Below are positions 22,026 through 34,394 of a stretch of 64,000 nucleotides of DNA, one piece after another (the first letter of the stretch is position 1; each line of letters opens with the position of its first letter). A program made the position numbers and the translations under genes. The notes below the pieces were generated by a model. It saw only the letters and a list, made by a program, of their open reading frames with translations. It was not told the origin of the DNA and made no database searches. The DNA comes from Jaapia argillacea MUCL 33604 (Eukaryota; Basidiomycota; Agaricomycetes; Jaapiales; Jaapiaceae). The DNA lies in assembly GCA_000697665.1 (NCBI GenBank), contig KL197742.1:335515-399514 (forward strand), given 5' to 3'.

Positions 22026-23594
22026 ATAACAGGGACGAGAAAATCTTCAGTATTGCCCGAGCCTTGAAGTTTGGAATGGAAAGGAAAGTAGAGGTGTAAG
22101 ATATTGAGATCGCCGTCACGGACGACGTAAACACCAAGTCGTCCTTGGACGTCGGGGGGTCCCTAAGTCCATGGATCAAAGGCAATTACGTGAAACCAGC
22201 GGGGAGGCATGAAGCGCCAAAGGTGGAAGCGCGCAGAAGACTAACCGATATCTCATCTATCAAAAGGTCAGATCTCACCGCTCCGCCACCCAATCTCTAG
22301 AATGGAGAACCCGACGATCCTCGAAGTCAGCCAGGTACCAAGACGACCAAACGAGTTTCACCAGCACTCGGCGGAGACTAGATCAAAGGGTGATCCTTCT
22401 TTTGGGATAATGGAGGCCGGAACCGTGTAAGCGATGCAAAAGGTTATTAGGTGTGTTCTGGTTAGGAGCTAAGATGTGATTAACGCTGATGGACGGAGCT
22501 TGAGGTTAATCTCGAGGAGCACAGGTAACTTGATAGATTGCAACTTGGTTTGTGACGAGGCAAAAAACGATGCAATGAGGCTTTTCATAGACCGAGCGTC
22601 CGCGGGGATTACTGTTTCTTTGATCAGTTGGGCCACGAGGTAGGGTGGGCTTCAAATCGAGAACAAGGGCAGTGCGTTGCGTGGTGCCGAAGAGAGGGCG
22701 TGGTGAGTTCGAATGCAGGTTAATGGCTGGTTCCGGGCACTGAAGCCTTCGCCGTAGCCTGATGCAAATAGTGATACAGAAGATGTGTGCTCATCGAGTG
22801 AATTGATGATCATGAGCGCTGAGCATCGGAAAGGTCAGGTGGGGTTGACTCCCGCAATCACGGCATATACGAGAGTGGTCGAATACAGTACCTAACCACG
22901 ATCCTTCTTCCCAAGCAAAGCAACTTGTATGTACAAATGGGTCCCGACTTCACATCGTAAGGATCTGTCGGGTCTGCATTCCGGGGCGCCGATTCTTGGA
23001 ATGAGACGAAAGAAGGGGATGACAGTGTCGCGCACGTGGAACGGTGAGAGCATGGCAGAACTGGCCAAATGTGAGGGAGAGCATAAGGAAGTTGCCTGAT
23101 TTGCGCACAAGGTAAGGGACGGATATGGTTATGGTCACATTTTTGCTCCCGCTGGGACCTCAGCCACCGAACTGCAGATGGGTGGGCGGCTGTGGTCTAC
23201 CATCCCATCAAACACAGCCAGAGCGCTGTGGAATGGAGAGATGAAGGCGGAGCAAGAAAAGATGAGTGAGTGGTAGTTGTGAACAAGGGGTCGCTATGGA
23301 GGAGCGGAGATGGTCGTCGGCAACGAAAGTTTGTGTTCGGGGTCGCTGTCAAATCTCGGACGTAATACATGAGGGCTTCCGTTCAGATTTCCCAAGATTC
23401 GACTCCCCTGGCGAAATGAAGACGAAGCTCTGGGCGTTGCGCGGCGATAAGCACTATAAAGGACGAAAGACAATAAGCTCTTATTGTTCCACCCCCAGTC
23501 CCTCTTTTGTCTCGCGGAATCGGGACCCTTCAAGATCTTCCGACCACACCACACCTGATCTATCTCGTATTCTTGTAGGATTCGTGGAGGAGTC

Positions 23595-25388
23595 ATGCCT
23601 GCAGTTCGGTTGTTACCGCATCGCCGACGATCGTCTATCGCCCAAGGTATGTCCACGCTTTTTGTTGCAGCTGGGAACGCGTTCTGACATGGACGTGGTG
23701 AAGGATTGAATCCTATCAAGGCTGGACGGTATGGAGTACGGTCGCCTTCACCTGCGCGTCCTGTACAGTTCGCGCCCAACGTGACGCCCGTGTCGTTTGC
23801 TGAGCCAGAGGACGATTCCTCGGATTTGGATGAGCCTGGATCACCATCAGCTGCCACCCTCTTTCCCCCTTCGCAGGAGCCGGCACCCACCCAGACGCGT
23901 AGACGCGTACCGCCCGGAAAGCGCCCGTCGCAGGGATACATCCCTCGGCCACCTAACGCGTTCATGCTCTTCCGTGCAGAGTTCGTTAAGCAGAAACACG
24001 TCCCTGGTTCAATTGAGACCAGCCATGGATCGCTTTCCAAAATCATTGGTGAGCCGCGTTCACTTGCGCCCTAAATGGACACGTATTTACTCAGTTTGGA
24101 TCGAAAGGTAACTGCTGGCGTTCTCTCCCACTCGACGAGAAGAAGGTTTGGGAGAAGCGTGCGCGAGCTGCGAAGGCGGAGCACAAGGTCAAATATCCCC
24201 ACTATCGCTTCCGCCCCGTGCATGACAAGACCAAGTCGAAAAAGAAGGAGAAGCCTCAGATCGCTCCCGAAGAGGAACGTCGATGCGAAACCGTCGCGGC
24301 GCTCTTGTTGGAAGGGAAGAAGGGCGATATCCTGGCCGAGGCGGTCAAAGCCTATGATCAAAAGTCTTACCGTTCGCCAACGCCCCCAGCTCCACGCTGG
24401 CCTCACCGACGTTCTTCATCCGTCCCTCCCCCCAGTACGCTATATGCGCACAATCCCATCTCCCTTCCATCGGCGCCTTTCCTTTCGTTGTCGCGCCCTG
24501 ATTCGCCAACTGGCATGAACATCAACAATATGTCGCGCTCGGAGCGATATCAGCTCGGCATCAATCAGAGACGCCCTTCAAGCGCTCAGCCTCAGGCTAG
24601 TCGTGGGTGGCTCTCTCCTCAGGACGTGATGCAGCACATGTATCTCCAGAGAGATCCGTCGCCCCTCCCTGACGTTGATGCGACTTTGTTCGAGAGGAGC
24701 TTTTTGGAAGGTTCAAGCTTTGGATTCCAGCCTCAGCCTGAGATGGGTGTTGGTCCCTTCGTAAGTCTGACCCGTTGCAGCCCCGAATTGCTTACACTGA
24801 CAATGAACCGCTCAACAGAACATGTCGAACTTCTATACGACATTGCCTCCTCCTGTACCTCCGACCGACGTTTCAATCGCGCCGCATGAGCTCGTCCCAC
24901 CCAATTTCGCGCCCAACAATCAACACTTGCATCTCGATACCGCAGGCTGGGTTCCTGGTCTTTCATCGGAACCCTCGTCGACGTACTCCGGCTCTCCAGC
25001 TCCATCTGAACCACTGGAACTCGGCGGCTACTCGATTGCCTCTGTTCACGCTCCCCAACCTCAGCATCCCCAGCCGATGCAACACTGGAAAGACTACAGC
25101 GTCGCCCCCGGCGAACCTGACATGTCGATGCAGGCTATGGACGGTTGTGGCGAGCTTAACATGGGCAATTACATGCACATGCAGCAGCAGCAGCATATGG
25201 AACAGTACCCTGGTGTTGGCTACGACAACGTTGCGGAGCTTTCTGGTCAGATGTACGACCCGTCGTCCAGCCCGGAGCATTATCTCGATCAAGGTTATGG
25301 TGGGCCGAATATGGGCTGTGGAGGGGAGGTCCAACAACACGGCATGGATTTCGACTTCAACGATATGATCAACGAGCATGCGTACTGA
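23595..25388 (+). CDS. HMG-box transcription factor (Ste11/Prf1-like MATA_HMG type)
   Basis: Likely DNA-binding regulator; relatives control mating response or fruiting-body development (S. pombe Ste11, Ustilago Prf1, Coprinopsis Pcc1/Exp1). Exons 23595-23646, 23704-24048, 24108-24760, 24819-25388 keep phase and give 539 residues. The HMG box spans about residues 98-170: YIPRPPNAFMLFRAEFVKQK, SHGSLSKIIGNCWRSLPLDE, KKVWEKRARAAKAEHK, YPHYRFRP, with an intron inside the box after IIG. A basic patch (KTKSKKKEK) follows. The rest is Pro/Ser/Gln/Met-rich (MHMQQQQHMEQ), as in activation regions, ending FNDMINEHAY. About 400 bp of pyrimidine-rich 3' sequence follows. Which of the named regulators is orthologous I cannot tell. 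Confidence 0.9.
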
Positions 25389-26389
25389 ACATCTCCCACC
25401 ACCTTTACTATCGTCTTTCACATCAAACTTCAACACCCCACCTTTCTTTATGTTCTATCCTCCCTCGCCTATCAACCCTCATTCACTCTCTGCCAAAACA
25501 TCTCGCTGTAGCCATTACTACCCCATAGCCCTTTAATCCCTCGTCTTATTCGCATCTCGTCGGTCCCTGGATGGCCCTCATCGTCGCGTAACTATCTTTA
25601 ACAACATAATTTGTGCTCCTGTTTCTTGGTTCGTCATCAACCCCTTGTAGCCATTATTTTTTCTCCATCTCCTGCACTCACTCTCACTAAGTATCCTGTC
25701 TGGTCTCTCAAGAACTTTTTGTAGCTTTTATCCCTGGCATGTCGTACTTTACTCCCGATGTAGTCTCGTGCACTTGCAAAATATAACGTTGTTTGTTGAA
25801 AATGGATTCACCATTTGAGGATGATGTTGCTGATATGTGTACGGGTTTCACGGACGATCAAGGGAGAATTCTTCCTTTCCCAAGCTACCTCGTCCCCGGA
25901 TCCCCACATCTTGTAATTGCAGGCTCTGGTGATTCACCACCTGCGAAACGTCTCACCCTGTCCGTTATAACTTGCTTGCCGATTGCTCGGACTACTAGAT
26001 CACAAACCTCCATCAAGTACACGCCGTCAGACATCATCAGCGGCTGTGGCTTTGCTCCGCAATCAATCTGTTCGGATGCTGTCGCTCACAGTTAAGCCAC
26101 ATGCCCTTAGAGCATGCCTATTTCAGAGCCTCTATGGTTATAGATGGAGTAAGCTCTGCCTAAGATATCAGCGGTTCTGTGCTATTTCATGATCCCCTTT
26201 GACGCTTCAGCTCAGTTGGTCTCTCACTTTTATATCTTACGAGAAGGCTTCATTCACATCCCACGGTTGCAAGGGATCAGCGCGCTAGACGATTGGCGCT
26301 CTATGTCCTATATATGCCCGGAGGCGAAGTGATAGAAGCCGAAGAGCAAGCACCCCCAGGCCTTCATCCTATCCAGTAGCGCTGTCATC
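25389..26389. other. 3' side of HMG gene and intergenic
   Basis: Pyrimidine-rich 3' UTR-like sequence to about 25790, then unassigned DNA. A 100-codon frame at 25793-26095 shows no resemblance. Promoter of 7-TM gene B lies at the end. Confidence 0.45.
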
Positions 26390-28013
26390 ATGTGTGGGGA
26401 ATCGTTTTATATGGTGCGTGCCTCGTAATCTGCCCACCAGGCCACCATGATTCTCAAAGGTGTCATGGATGATAGAATATGTTGGCCTCGCGATGGGTAT
26501 GTGTGAACACCTCAGCCGCCTATCTCGACTTACCTGGCTCATCGACCCGATTTTCCTTCGACGATTCGTCAGGCGGAAGCTGTTTTATTCGGTGAGCCAC
26601 TCTATTCTCGCCCCTCACGAGTCGAGCTTGTCTCATTCTCTTTCCAGGGTTCTATGCTGTTTTATTCTCTGGATGTGTCTACGTTCATATGAGCAAGCGC
26701 GCGGATAAGCGCTTGCTGTGGACTGCCATCCTCATTTTCGCCTTGGCTTCCACTCAGGCCATCCTAGACTTCGTCATGGTCCTTTTGGCACCAGATTTCG
26801 TAGCCAATACGGAGTGCATTGATGGGGCTTGCGTCTCATGTTTTGGTGCTGATCCCGAAAGGTTGCAGCAAGTAAATATCTTCAGCAGATTGCAACTTGT
26901 CTCGCAGACCGTTTTTGTGATAAACCAGTGCGTACGATTCCTTCAATCGGTGAACTTTGACACTGAGTTTTCTGTAAAGGCTTGTTGCTGATGGTTTGAT
27001 GGTGAGTTCCCTGGTTCAACTCGCTCTTTTGATCTCAGTAACACCACCGAATAGACTTATCGAGCCTACATTATCTGGAACCGTAACTACAAGGTGGCAT
27101 TGACCCCGATCTTCTTGATGTTTGTAGCCGCTGGTGAGTTTACCTGCCATTCCATCGTGTACCCCGTAGTGATCTCGATTCAGCATGCGGATTTGCGCAG
27201 ATTGATTTCAACGCCAAGATGTACTTCATCCGATTGGAAGCACCCGCGACAGACACTGTTCCGCCACCCAATTGGTTCCACTTCAGCACGGAGTCGACTA
27301 GATTCGATTATTCATTCTTTGGTATCTCTCTGGGCACAAATGTTTTCATTACCGGTCTGATAGGTAGTCCTCCACATACATCAAACGAGGTGAACGGGGT
27401 TTACTGAATCCCTTTTCGCAGCATATCGTGTCTGGTGCTCAAGCCGACAGCCGCGTACGGACAAGAACAAGAAATCGGATAGCCTCTATCACTTGATTCT
27501 CACCGTCATGTGCGTCGACTCCATCTAAACGTTCTTGTCTTGTTGAATCCACCATAGTGTCGAATCCGGAGTTATCTACACCGCGTGTCTTGCGTTTTGC
27601 TTCATCCCCACAGACGATGCTGTAAGTCTTCACACCCCCCTGGGTGTACTGACAGTTTGACTCATTCTGTATGTCATCTGTAGGGTATTGCTGCTGCTGC
27701 TGTCGGTCAAATAGTCGTAAGCGACGATATACACTTTTCCCTTCCAGGCGGCCATCCACTAACTTATATGTAGGGAATCGTGCCAACTGTCATTCTCACT
27801 CGTGTCGCCCTACGGAAGAGTGTCGAAAATGGTGGATCTGCTGTCGCGAACGTGGTTCACACTGTCAGCGGCGCGATAGCATCCCATGCCATCGAGTTCC
27901 ATACACCGACCTTGCATTCTGACCAAGAAACTTCAGTCCGAGGCAGGGGGCAACTATCGGAGAAGGAGGAGAGAGAAGAGAAGTCAGTGGCTTCTTTACG
28001 CGAAATTTCTTGA
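26390..28013 (+). CDS. Agaricomycete 7-TM-like membrane protein, copy B
   Basis: Paralogue of copies A, C and D, with the same exon pattern. The start MCGESFYM is followed by AEAVLFG and FYAVLFSGCVYVHMSKR, LLWTAILIFALASTQAILDF, a loop with CIDGACVSCFGADPE, VINQLVADGLM, TYRAYIIWNRNYKVALTPIF, then PPPNWFHFSTEST, SLGTNVFITGLIG, AYRVWCSSRQP, VESGVIYTACLAF and GIVPTVILTRVALRK. The C-terminal tail is long and charged (GQLSEKEEREEK). About seven hydrophobic segments. The cysteine pair in the first long loop (CIDGACVSC) is shared with copy A (CEAGVCVSC) but not with C/D, so A and B form one subgroup. Function unknown. Confidence 0.82.
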
Positions 28014-28926
28014 GGCTAGTTCAACCAGTTTTCGTCATGCGTTTCTCCATGTCCTGTTCTTGCCTATAGTCCCATATAATTGACCTGGTGCTTTCTCGAT
28101 GACCAATGGGCGAGTGTGATAGTGGGAGAAGGGGGTCAATGAATCTTGATCAACTGGCTGTGAAGACTCCACAAATTCTCTTCGTTGAGATCTCAGAGAA
28201 ATTACGGACTTCTGATAACATGTTGTTTTTAGATTGCGGGTGCACAGAGAGGTGAAAGAACGTCACAATCCTGTGACATGTACAAACAGCGTGACGCGCG
28301 ACGGTCGATAGGACACGGCATGATGCCTCCGTCGTTCATGGGAACTTTCATTCAACTCACTGGCATGGCTGTGCGATATCAGTCATCGAAAGAAAACGCT
28401 ACCCATATCGTTATTCCGGTTCTATGACTGCCCCGCGTTGCATATACTTATCGTCGCTATGAGGGGCTGTGTGAAAGCTGCACTTGCATCTTAAGTAGAC
28501 CTTATCTGAGTCGGTGCGACTGCGCGATTCGCGACCGCGGTTGTACCGCCCACTCCGTTTGACTGTGAGTTTTTCATCTTCATCGGTATCAGTATCCATT
28601 TTTATTTCACCATGGACTAACTTCCCATTCTCGTCGCCGGTGTACGCTAGCTCCGATTAGATGCACATAGCAATGTGCCATAAACATCGGGGATCTGTGC
28701 ATTCCGGTGAAGTACTCCATCTGCGTGGATATGACTGAAATATCGCCTTGGAGATCAGGCGATCTTCTAGATCCTAACAGGGATGCGAACCTGATCGACG
28801 GACGCTCATTATGAGGCGCCGAGCTGTATCATATAATGCTCTCTTTGAGGGTGAGTTATCCTCAGTCCTTTCGTCGAAACTGACTGAGCTAGACTTGACC
28901 CGTGCGATTTTCCAAGGTCCATCAAC
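28014..28926. other. Intergenic
   Basis: About 900 bp, no gene recognised. A short minus frame (28411-28599) is Asp/Glu/Arg-rich and unassigned. The ~50 bp just before copy C matches the DNA before copy D (gagctagacttgaccc vs gagcagacttgacctg), so the inverted duplication includes some promoter. Confidence 0.45.
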
Positions 28927-30526
28927 ATGTGTGGCGGTGCGTATTACCAGGTACGCCCACCTATTGATCTGTTTTACTTTTCTGACTGTGTTAATTTCCA
29001 GGCTGAACTTTTGTCTGTTTGGGTGAGTATTCGTCTGGTCTTCCCCCGTAAGAAATCTGAGAGGGTTGTTTAGATTCAAGCCATTTTATACGGTGAGATA
29101 CCCAAGCCACGCAGTTCAAGGAAATCCACGATGCTTACAGGACTCAAGGATTCTACGTCTTTCTCTTCATCCGCTGTGTCCATGTTTGCACCAGTGTCCG
29201 CCCCAACAAGAATTTCTTGGCCTTGACGATCGTCATATTCGCCCTCTGCACGGCACAACTCATCCTTGAGTTTGTGGCAGTCATCCTCACCCCAGTCGTC
29301 GTTTCCGGTTGTATGGATAGTACTGTAACCCCACAGGAGATCGCACACCAGTCAAATATCCAGAACGTCATGAACGTCGTGCTGCAGTTTCTGTGGACGA
29401 CAAATCAGTGAGTGCTGATTGTCTCGTACTATTAGGTCTGCCTCACACCTGAATTTAGGGCGTTGGCTGACGGTCTTCTTGTAAGTCTCTGCGCAATTGG
29501 ATCGTGGAGCTGAAAGAGCTTAGAGGTTAACCAGATCTATCGTGCATACGGAATTCTTCGAAGTTTCCGCTGGATAATTCTGTTTCCTAGTGTGCTGATG
29601 CTGGCAACAGCAGGTTCGTAAGAACCCCATTACCTCATTCAAAGCTTACACACTCGGTCGCAGTTATAGGATATGTGAACTTCTGGATCACATACGAGGT
29701 CTACATCATTGCCGTAGAATCTCAAGCGAGCTCCCCTTTGCCTCCTCCTCGATGGTTTCACTTCAACCAATTGGATCAGAGCTTCAACTTGGCCTTCTTT
29801 TCCTTGGCCACAGCTACGACGATCATTGTTACACTTCTGATTGGTACGTCTCACTTTTGGTCCCTCACATACGCATTCTCATTATTGGCATCCCGCAGTT
29901 GGTCAAATCTGGTGGGTTGCGCGTGAGATGAATACAACTCTCGGGAGTCCAGTGACAAAGAAGTACCGCAACATAGTCGCCATGTTGTCAGTGTGCCTCT
30001 CCAACTTCCGTGGCCGCAGCTAACTTTCCCACCTCATAGGAGCGAGTCGGGCGCTGCCTTCGCTCTATCACTCGTACTGTATCTGATTGTGACTGAAGTG
30101 GCTCCTACGTGGAATGTGAGTGCCAAATCCTTGCAATGATGCTTCTCGTTTTCATCTTGACCTTCGATCCAGGCAATCTTCTTCAGCGTGGCCATACAAG
30201 TTGCCGTATGTCCCAGCCACTTTTCCTTGCATCAGCCCTAATGATCGCGTGTTTAGGGAATCGCACCCACACTCATTATTGTACGAGTTGGCCAGAGTCA
30301 AGCAGCGGAGCAAACAACTATGGAGCCACGAAATGTGAGGGTGGCCCTCCCTAGTGGCTCCCATCACATGGTTTTCGCAAAACCGCATTCGGGAATGCAG
30401 AGCCAAAACACATCCGAGGCACCTGGTTTCGGGAGAACCTGGCCATCGGATGTTGAGGCGGTGCGGGGGGAGCATGACAGTCAGGATACTTCACCTGCGA
30501 TTCCGCCGAAGCTTGAACAATGCTAG
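28927..30526 (+). CDS. Agaricomycete 7-TM-like membrane protein, copy C
   Basis: Starts MCGGAYYQ (28927-28950), then mini-exons AELLSVW and IQAILYG, then FYVFLFIRCVHVCTSVRP, FLALTIVIFALCTAQLILEF, LTPVVVSGCMDSTVTPQE, LQFLWTTNQALADGLL, IYRAYGILRSFRWIILFP, YVNFWITYEVYIIAVES, PLPPPRWFHFNQLDQ, VGQIWWVAREMNTTLG, SESGAAFALSLVLYL, AIFFSVAIQVA and GIAPTLIIVRVGQSQAA. The tail ends PAIPPKLEQC. Every intron boundary fits the family. It is the closest relative of copy D, which lies in the opposite direction 2.25 kb away. Function unknown; a GPCR-like sensor is possible but unproven. Confidence 0.85.
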
Positions 30527-30759
30527 TGTCAGCATAGCACAGAGTCTTCGTCGGGGGGCATCTGGGTCCTTTTATAGCTACAACATGGTCTTTTAGCCTC
30601 TATTTAAAGTCACCGTTATTATTCGAAAACACCCATCCATCTGCGCAGTCAAAGTCCGAACGATAATATTGAGGTGACTGCTTTGCACGTGATACATCAC
30701 ATCACGTGTTAGTGACAATTCGCCGGATGTTCTCCCAGTCGTTCATACTAACCCACAAC

Positions 30760-32378
30760 ATGGATGTGAACCCTGGCATTCCGCTCTTCTCTCGTATTCT
30801 CTCCATCGGCATTTTATCTGATATTGTTCTCTGGCATGCCAGCCCTGCATCCTTGTTTTACTTTTCTCAGACTTGCAAATTGGCAAGACGCATCGTCACC
30901 CTCTACATGAAGAATGCCTGGAATATTAATCGGGTTCTCCAAAAGTTCTTCACTGATCCGCTTACCTTTCGATCTCTACAAGCGCGCACATCAACTCTGA
31001 TATCTGGATCGACGGCACTCCAGTTTTTTGATAGGACAACCTACCCCGACTCTGACTTGGATCTCTACGTTTACAAGGAATGGACCGAGGAGATCTGTCG
31101 GTGGCTTATAAGAGTCGGCTATGTGTACACGCCGAAGTTCGATCAAGATGAAGACGTTCTTGTTGCAGCAAATGTGAAAATTTCAACCGTACGTGTTTTT
31201 CGTTGATCAACCTTAGAATATCCTGAGTTTCCAATTCGTGGGCTGCATAGCTGTATAAAATGCGAGGCGTCTACAACATCCTTGATTTTTTCAAGCCACG
31301 CATGGGAAAACCAGATCTCAAAATCCAGGTCATCACCGCAGAAAGAACCCCCATGCAAATTATCCTCCACTTTCATTCCAGTCAGTGCGCCTACCTCTGA
31401 GCGACTATCTGATTTTTGACCATTTTTTAGCCTGCGTGCTTAATGTCATAACATTCGAGAAGGCTTACTCCTTGTATCCCCGCGCCACTTTCGAAGAACG
31501 CTATGCGCTAATGTGCGCGAGTGCTGGCCCTGCACAAGAGAAAGCCCTGGAGAAATATGCCGATCGCGGATGGACAATGATCTCCCAAGTATCGACCATC
31601 GAGGAAGCAAGCACCCGATCACCCTTCTCAACCACTGATCGATGGATCGACGACAAGTTCTCATGGACAATTCCTTTGTCCATGAGCGGTGTTGTGTTTC
31701 CTCATCTCCCCGCGCTAGGATCTCCTCCTCTTCTTCAAGATCCCACTTCGATGACGAACTGGGTTCTCAGATTTGATGACAACGGAAAGGTTTTTGTCGA
31801 GTTCGATATTTTGCGCAGGACACTATTGAAATATCAATATGCTATACGACAAGGACACTTCTATAGCTCATGGGTGCGTAGAGTTGATCAGTTGATTAGA
31901 GGGTCAGGAGAGTGGTTGTATGACAGAGATCCAGCCGACCCCGCCGCAGCTCCGACAGTTTACAAGTAGTACGTCTTCACTCTTGTCTGGAATTGTGTTC
32001 TGGATCCTTACTTGTCCAGTTTCGACGGTTATCTACCCAATTTCCGCGAGCAGTACCGTTGTGCCGAGTCTTACCTCAACAGTGAAGATTTCAAGGTAAA
32101 ACCGAGTCATCTTTCAGAATATTCACTAACCAAATCATCTTCAGAGGGTTCTGAATTCAGCAGTTGACGAAGCGCTGTCGGCAATTCCTCTCCGCCCCCC
32201 TGGGGCTATTGCTATAAGAAACTCATCCGAAGGATATGCTGGATGGTCTGGAGATAAGAGTGGATTCGTTGTAGGCGTCTCAACTATCATGGAAGAGACA
32301 GGACACACCTGAACCATATCACAGGAGAGTCTCGCGGAGCAAATTCAACGGGTCGTTCAAACTCGACTTGGGAGCTGA
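30760..32378 (+). CDS. Protein with nucleotidyltransferase-like motif (Agaricomycete family, F-box-like start)
   Basis: Unknown function; family expanded in mushrooms. Exon 1 from ATG 30760 (MDVNPGIPLFSRILSIGILS). A nucleotidyltransferase-fold signature is visible: SGSTALQFFDR followed, after a short gap, by DSDLDLYV (Gly-Ser ... Asp-X-Asp). Later exons: LYKMRGVYNILDFF, DLKIQVITAERTPMQIILHFHSTCVLNVITFEKA, YPRATFEERYA, KALEKYADRGW, FDGYLPNFREQYR, RVLNSAVDEALSA. The end is uncertain: splicing at 32271-32331 gives SGFVESLAEQIQRVVQTRLGS and a stop at 32376-32378; an unspliced read stops at 32310-32312. More coding-like sequence (REWSTVDGTDLPSV) follows to about 32570 and may be an old C-terminal part. 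Lies between the two inverted 7-TM genes. Confidence 0.65.
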
Positions 32379-32778
32379 AACATTAGGGAGTGGTCTACCG
32401 TCGACGGAACTGACCTTCCGTCAGTAACTCTGGACAATGCTCATGTCCTGTTCTTGTTGCGTATTGCCACCCTAGTCTTTGAGTTCATAGCCTCCGCTCA
32501 GTACGCGGTGTGTAACGGGCGACTGGTTCCCACATTGTATCTACCTGGTGAAGATTCGAATCCTGTATGAGACAACACCCGAAGGAAACTACATTCAGTT
32601 CATCTGCCTCCTCAACAAGCGCGGTCCCTTGCAAACTATCAAAAGGGGTTTTCAAATAGCAACGGTCAGGTGGTAGAATCAAAACGCTACGAGACTATGT
32701 TGTATACAAGAGATCTCACGCAAGAACCCCAGGCTCGCTCTCCAGCGGAGTTCGTAATGTAATGGAACTAGCATTATT
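32379..32778. other. Short intergenic with coding-like remnant
   Basis: An open frame 32389-32571 (plus) reads VTLDNAHVLFLLRIATLVFEF and could be a lost or extra last exon of the NTase-motif gene. The rest is 3' side of copy D. Confidence 0.35.
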
Positions 32779-34369
32779 TCAGATTGGCCAGAACCGGAGG
32801 TGAGGTATCCTGAGTGTCATGGCCCTGTGCGCCGCCCTAATATCTGTGGGCCAAGTTCTACCAAGCCCAGTTGCTTCAACGGTGTGCTGCGCCCACATTC
32901 CGGAATGTCGTGTTACGAAAACCATGTGGTGGGAACCATCAGGGAGCGCCGCCATCAAATTTGACGGCTCCATAGCTATTTGTGCTGCGGCTTGACTCTG
33001 GCCAACCCGGACAACAATGAGTGTGGGTGCGATTCCCTAAATACGCGATCATTAGGACTGGTACAAGGGAAAATGGCGGCGACATACGGCAATTTGTGTG
33101 GCCGCGTTGAAGAAGATCCCCTGGATCGAAGGTGAAATCGCGACGGGAAGCATTATTGCAAGGATTTGATACTCACATTCCACGCAGGGGCGACCCCAGT
33201 CATGATCAGATACAGTATGAGTGTTAGTGCGAAGGCGGCGCCTGACTCGAGCCTACGAGGAAAAAAATTAGAGTTGGCAACGGGCAACGGACTTTGAAAG
33301 AGGCGGACTGACAACATGGCGACGATGTTACGGTACTTTTTTGTCGCCGGACTCCCGAGCGTTGCGTCAAACTCATGCGCAAGCCACAGGATCCGACCGA
33401 CTAGGGGATGCGATTTCCGAGAATGATACACGAGGAATCAAAGGTGATGCGTACCAATCAGAAGCGTAACAACGATGGTCGTAGCTGGGGGTAGAGAAAG
33501 GAAGGCCAAGTTGATGCGCTGATCCAAATGGTCGAAGTGCAACCATCGAAGGGGAGGCAAAGGGGAGCTCGGTTGAGATTCCACGCCGATGATGTAGACC
33601 TCATATGTAATCCAGAAGTTCACGTATCCCACAACTGCAACCGAGTGTATAAGCATTCGAATGAGGTAATGAGATTCTTACGAACCTGCTGTCACCAGCA
33701 TCAGCATAGTAGGGAAGAGAACTATCCAGCGGTAACTTCGAAAAATTCCGTATGCACGATAGATCTGATCAACATCTAAGCCCCTTCAGCTCTATGGTTC
33801 CATTGCAGAGACTTACAAGGAGGCCATCAACTAACACCCTAAATTCAGGAATGAGGCACACACAACAGCGCGAGACAGTAGGCACTCACTGATTTGTCGT
33901 CCACAGAAACTGCAGCGCAACGTTCATGACGTTCTGGATATTTGACTGGTGCGCGATCTCCTGCGGAGTTACAGTACTATCCATGCAACCGGAAACGACG
34001 ACTGGGGTGAGGATGACTGCCACAAACTCAAGGATGAGCTGTGCAGTGCAGATGGTAAATATGACGGTGGTCAAGGCCAAGAAACCCTTGCTGGGGCGGA
34101 CACTGATGCAAACATGAACACAGCGGATGAACAGAAATACGTAGAATCCTAGAGTTCCGTGAGTATTGCAGATCTCCTCAAGATGTGTGCCTTGGGTCTC
34201 TCACCATATAGAATGGCTTGAATCTAACGGACAATTTGAGATTCCTTATGTGGGAAAACAAATGAGACCTCACCCACACATCCAAAAGTTCGACCTGAAA
34301 ACCATCACGGTTAGGAATGGAAAATAATGAACCAGGCAAACTTACTTGGTAGTACGTGCCACCACACAT
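32779..34369 (-). CDS. Agaricomycete 7-TM-like membrane protein, copy D
   Basis: Inverted paralogue of copy C. Minus strand from ATG at 34367-34369: MCGGTYYQ, mini-exons VELLDVW and IQAILYG, FYVFLFIRCVHVCISVRP, FLALTTVIFTICTAQLILEF, the same CMDSTVTPQE loop, LQFLWTTNQ, PPLRWLHFDHLDQ, VGRILWLAHEFDATLG, then ESGAAFALTLILYLIMTG and GIAPTLIVVRVGQSQ. All splice sites and frames are open, so the gene looks functional. Its C-terminal 25 residues differ from copy C because of an indel-caused frame shift (D: RAMTLRIPHLRFWPI). Function unknown. Confidence 0.83.
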
Positions 34370-34394
34370 ATTGAGAGTCGGAGACTCGCACAGG

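Larger units (their letters stand above)
21144..23594. other. Long non-coding stretch with a degenerate duplicated block
   Basis: About 2.4 kb with no recognisable gene. The first half contains two diverged direct copies of one block (listed separately). The final ~300 bp before 23595 is the likely promoter and 5' UTR of the HMG-box gene. Confidence 0.45.

Noticed and set aside
23294-24046. 250-codon minus frame over the HMG gene
   Set aside because: Covers the promoter and first exons of the well-supported HMG-box gene on plus; no domain seen.
32540-32580. tRNA T-arm-like GATTCGAATCC
   Set aside because: No acceptor stem, D-arm or anticodon arm can be built around it.
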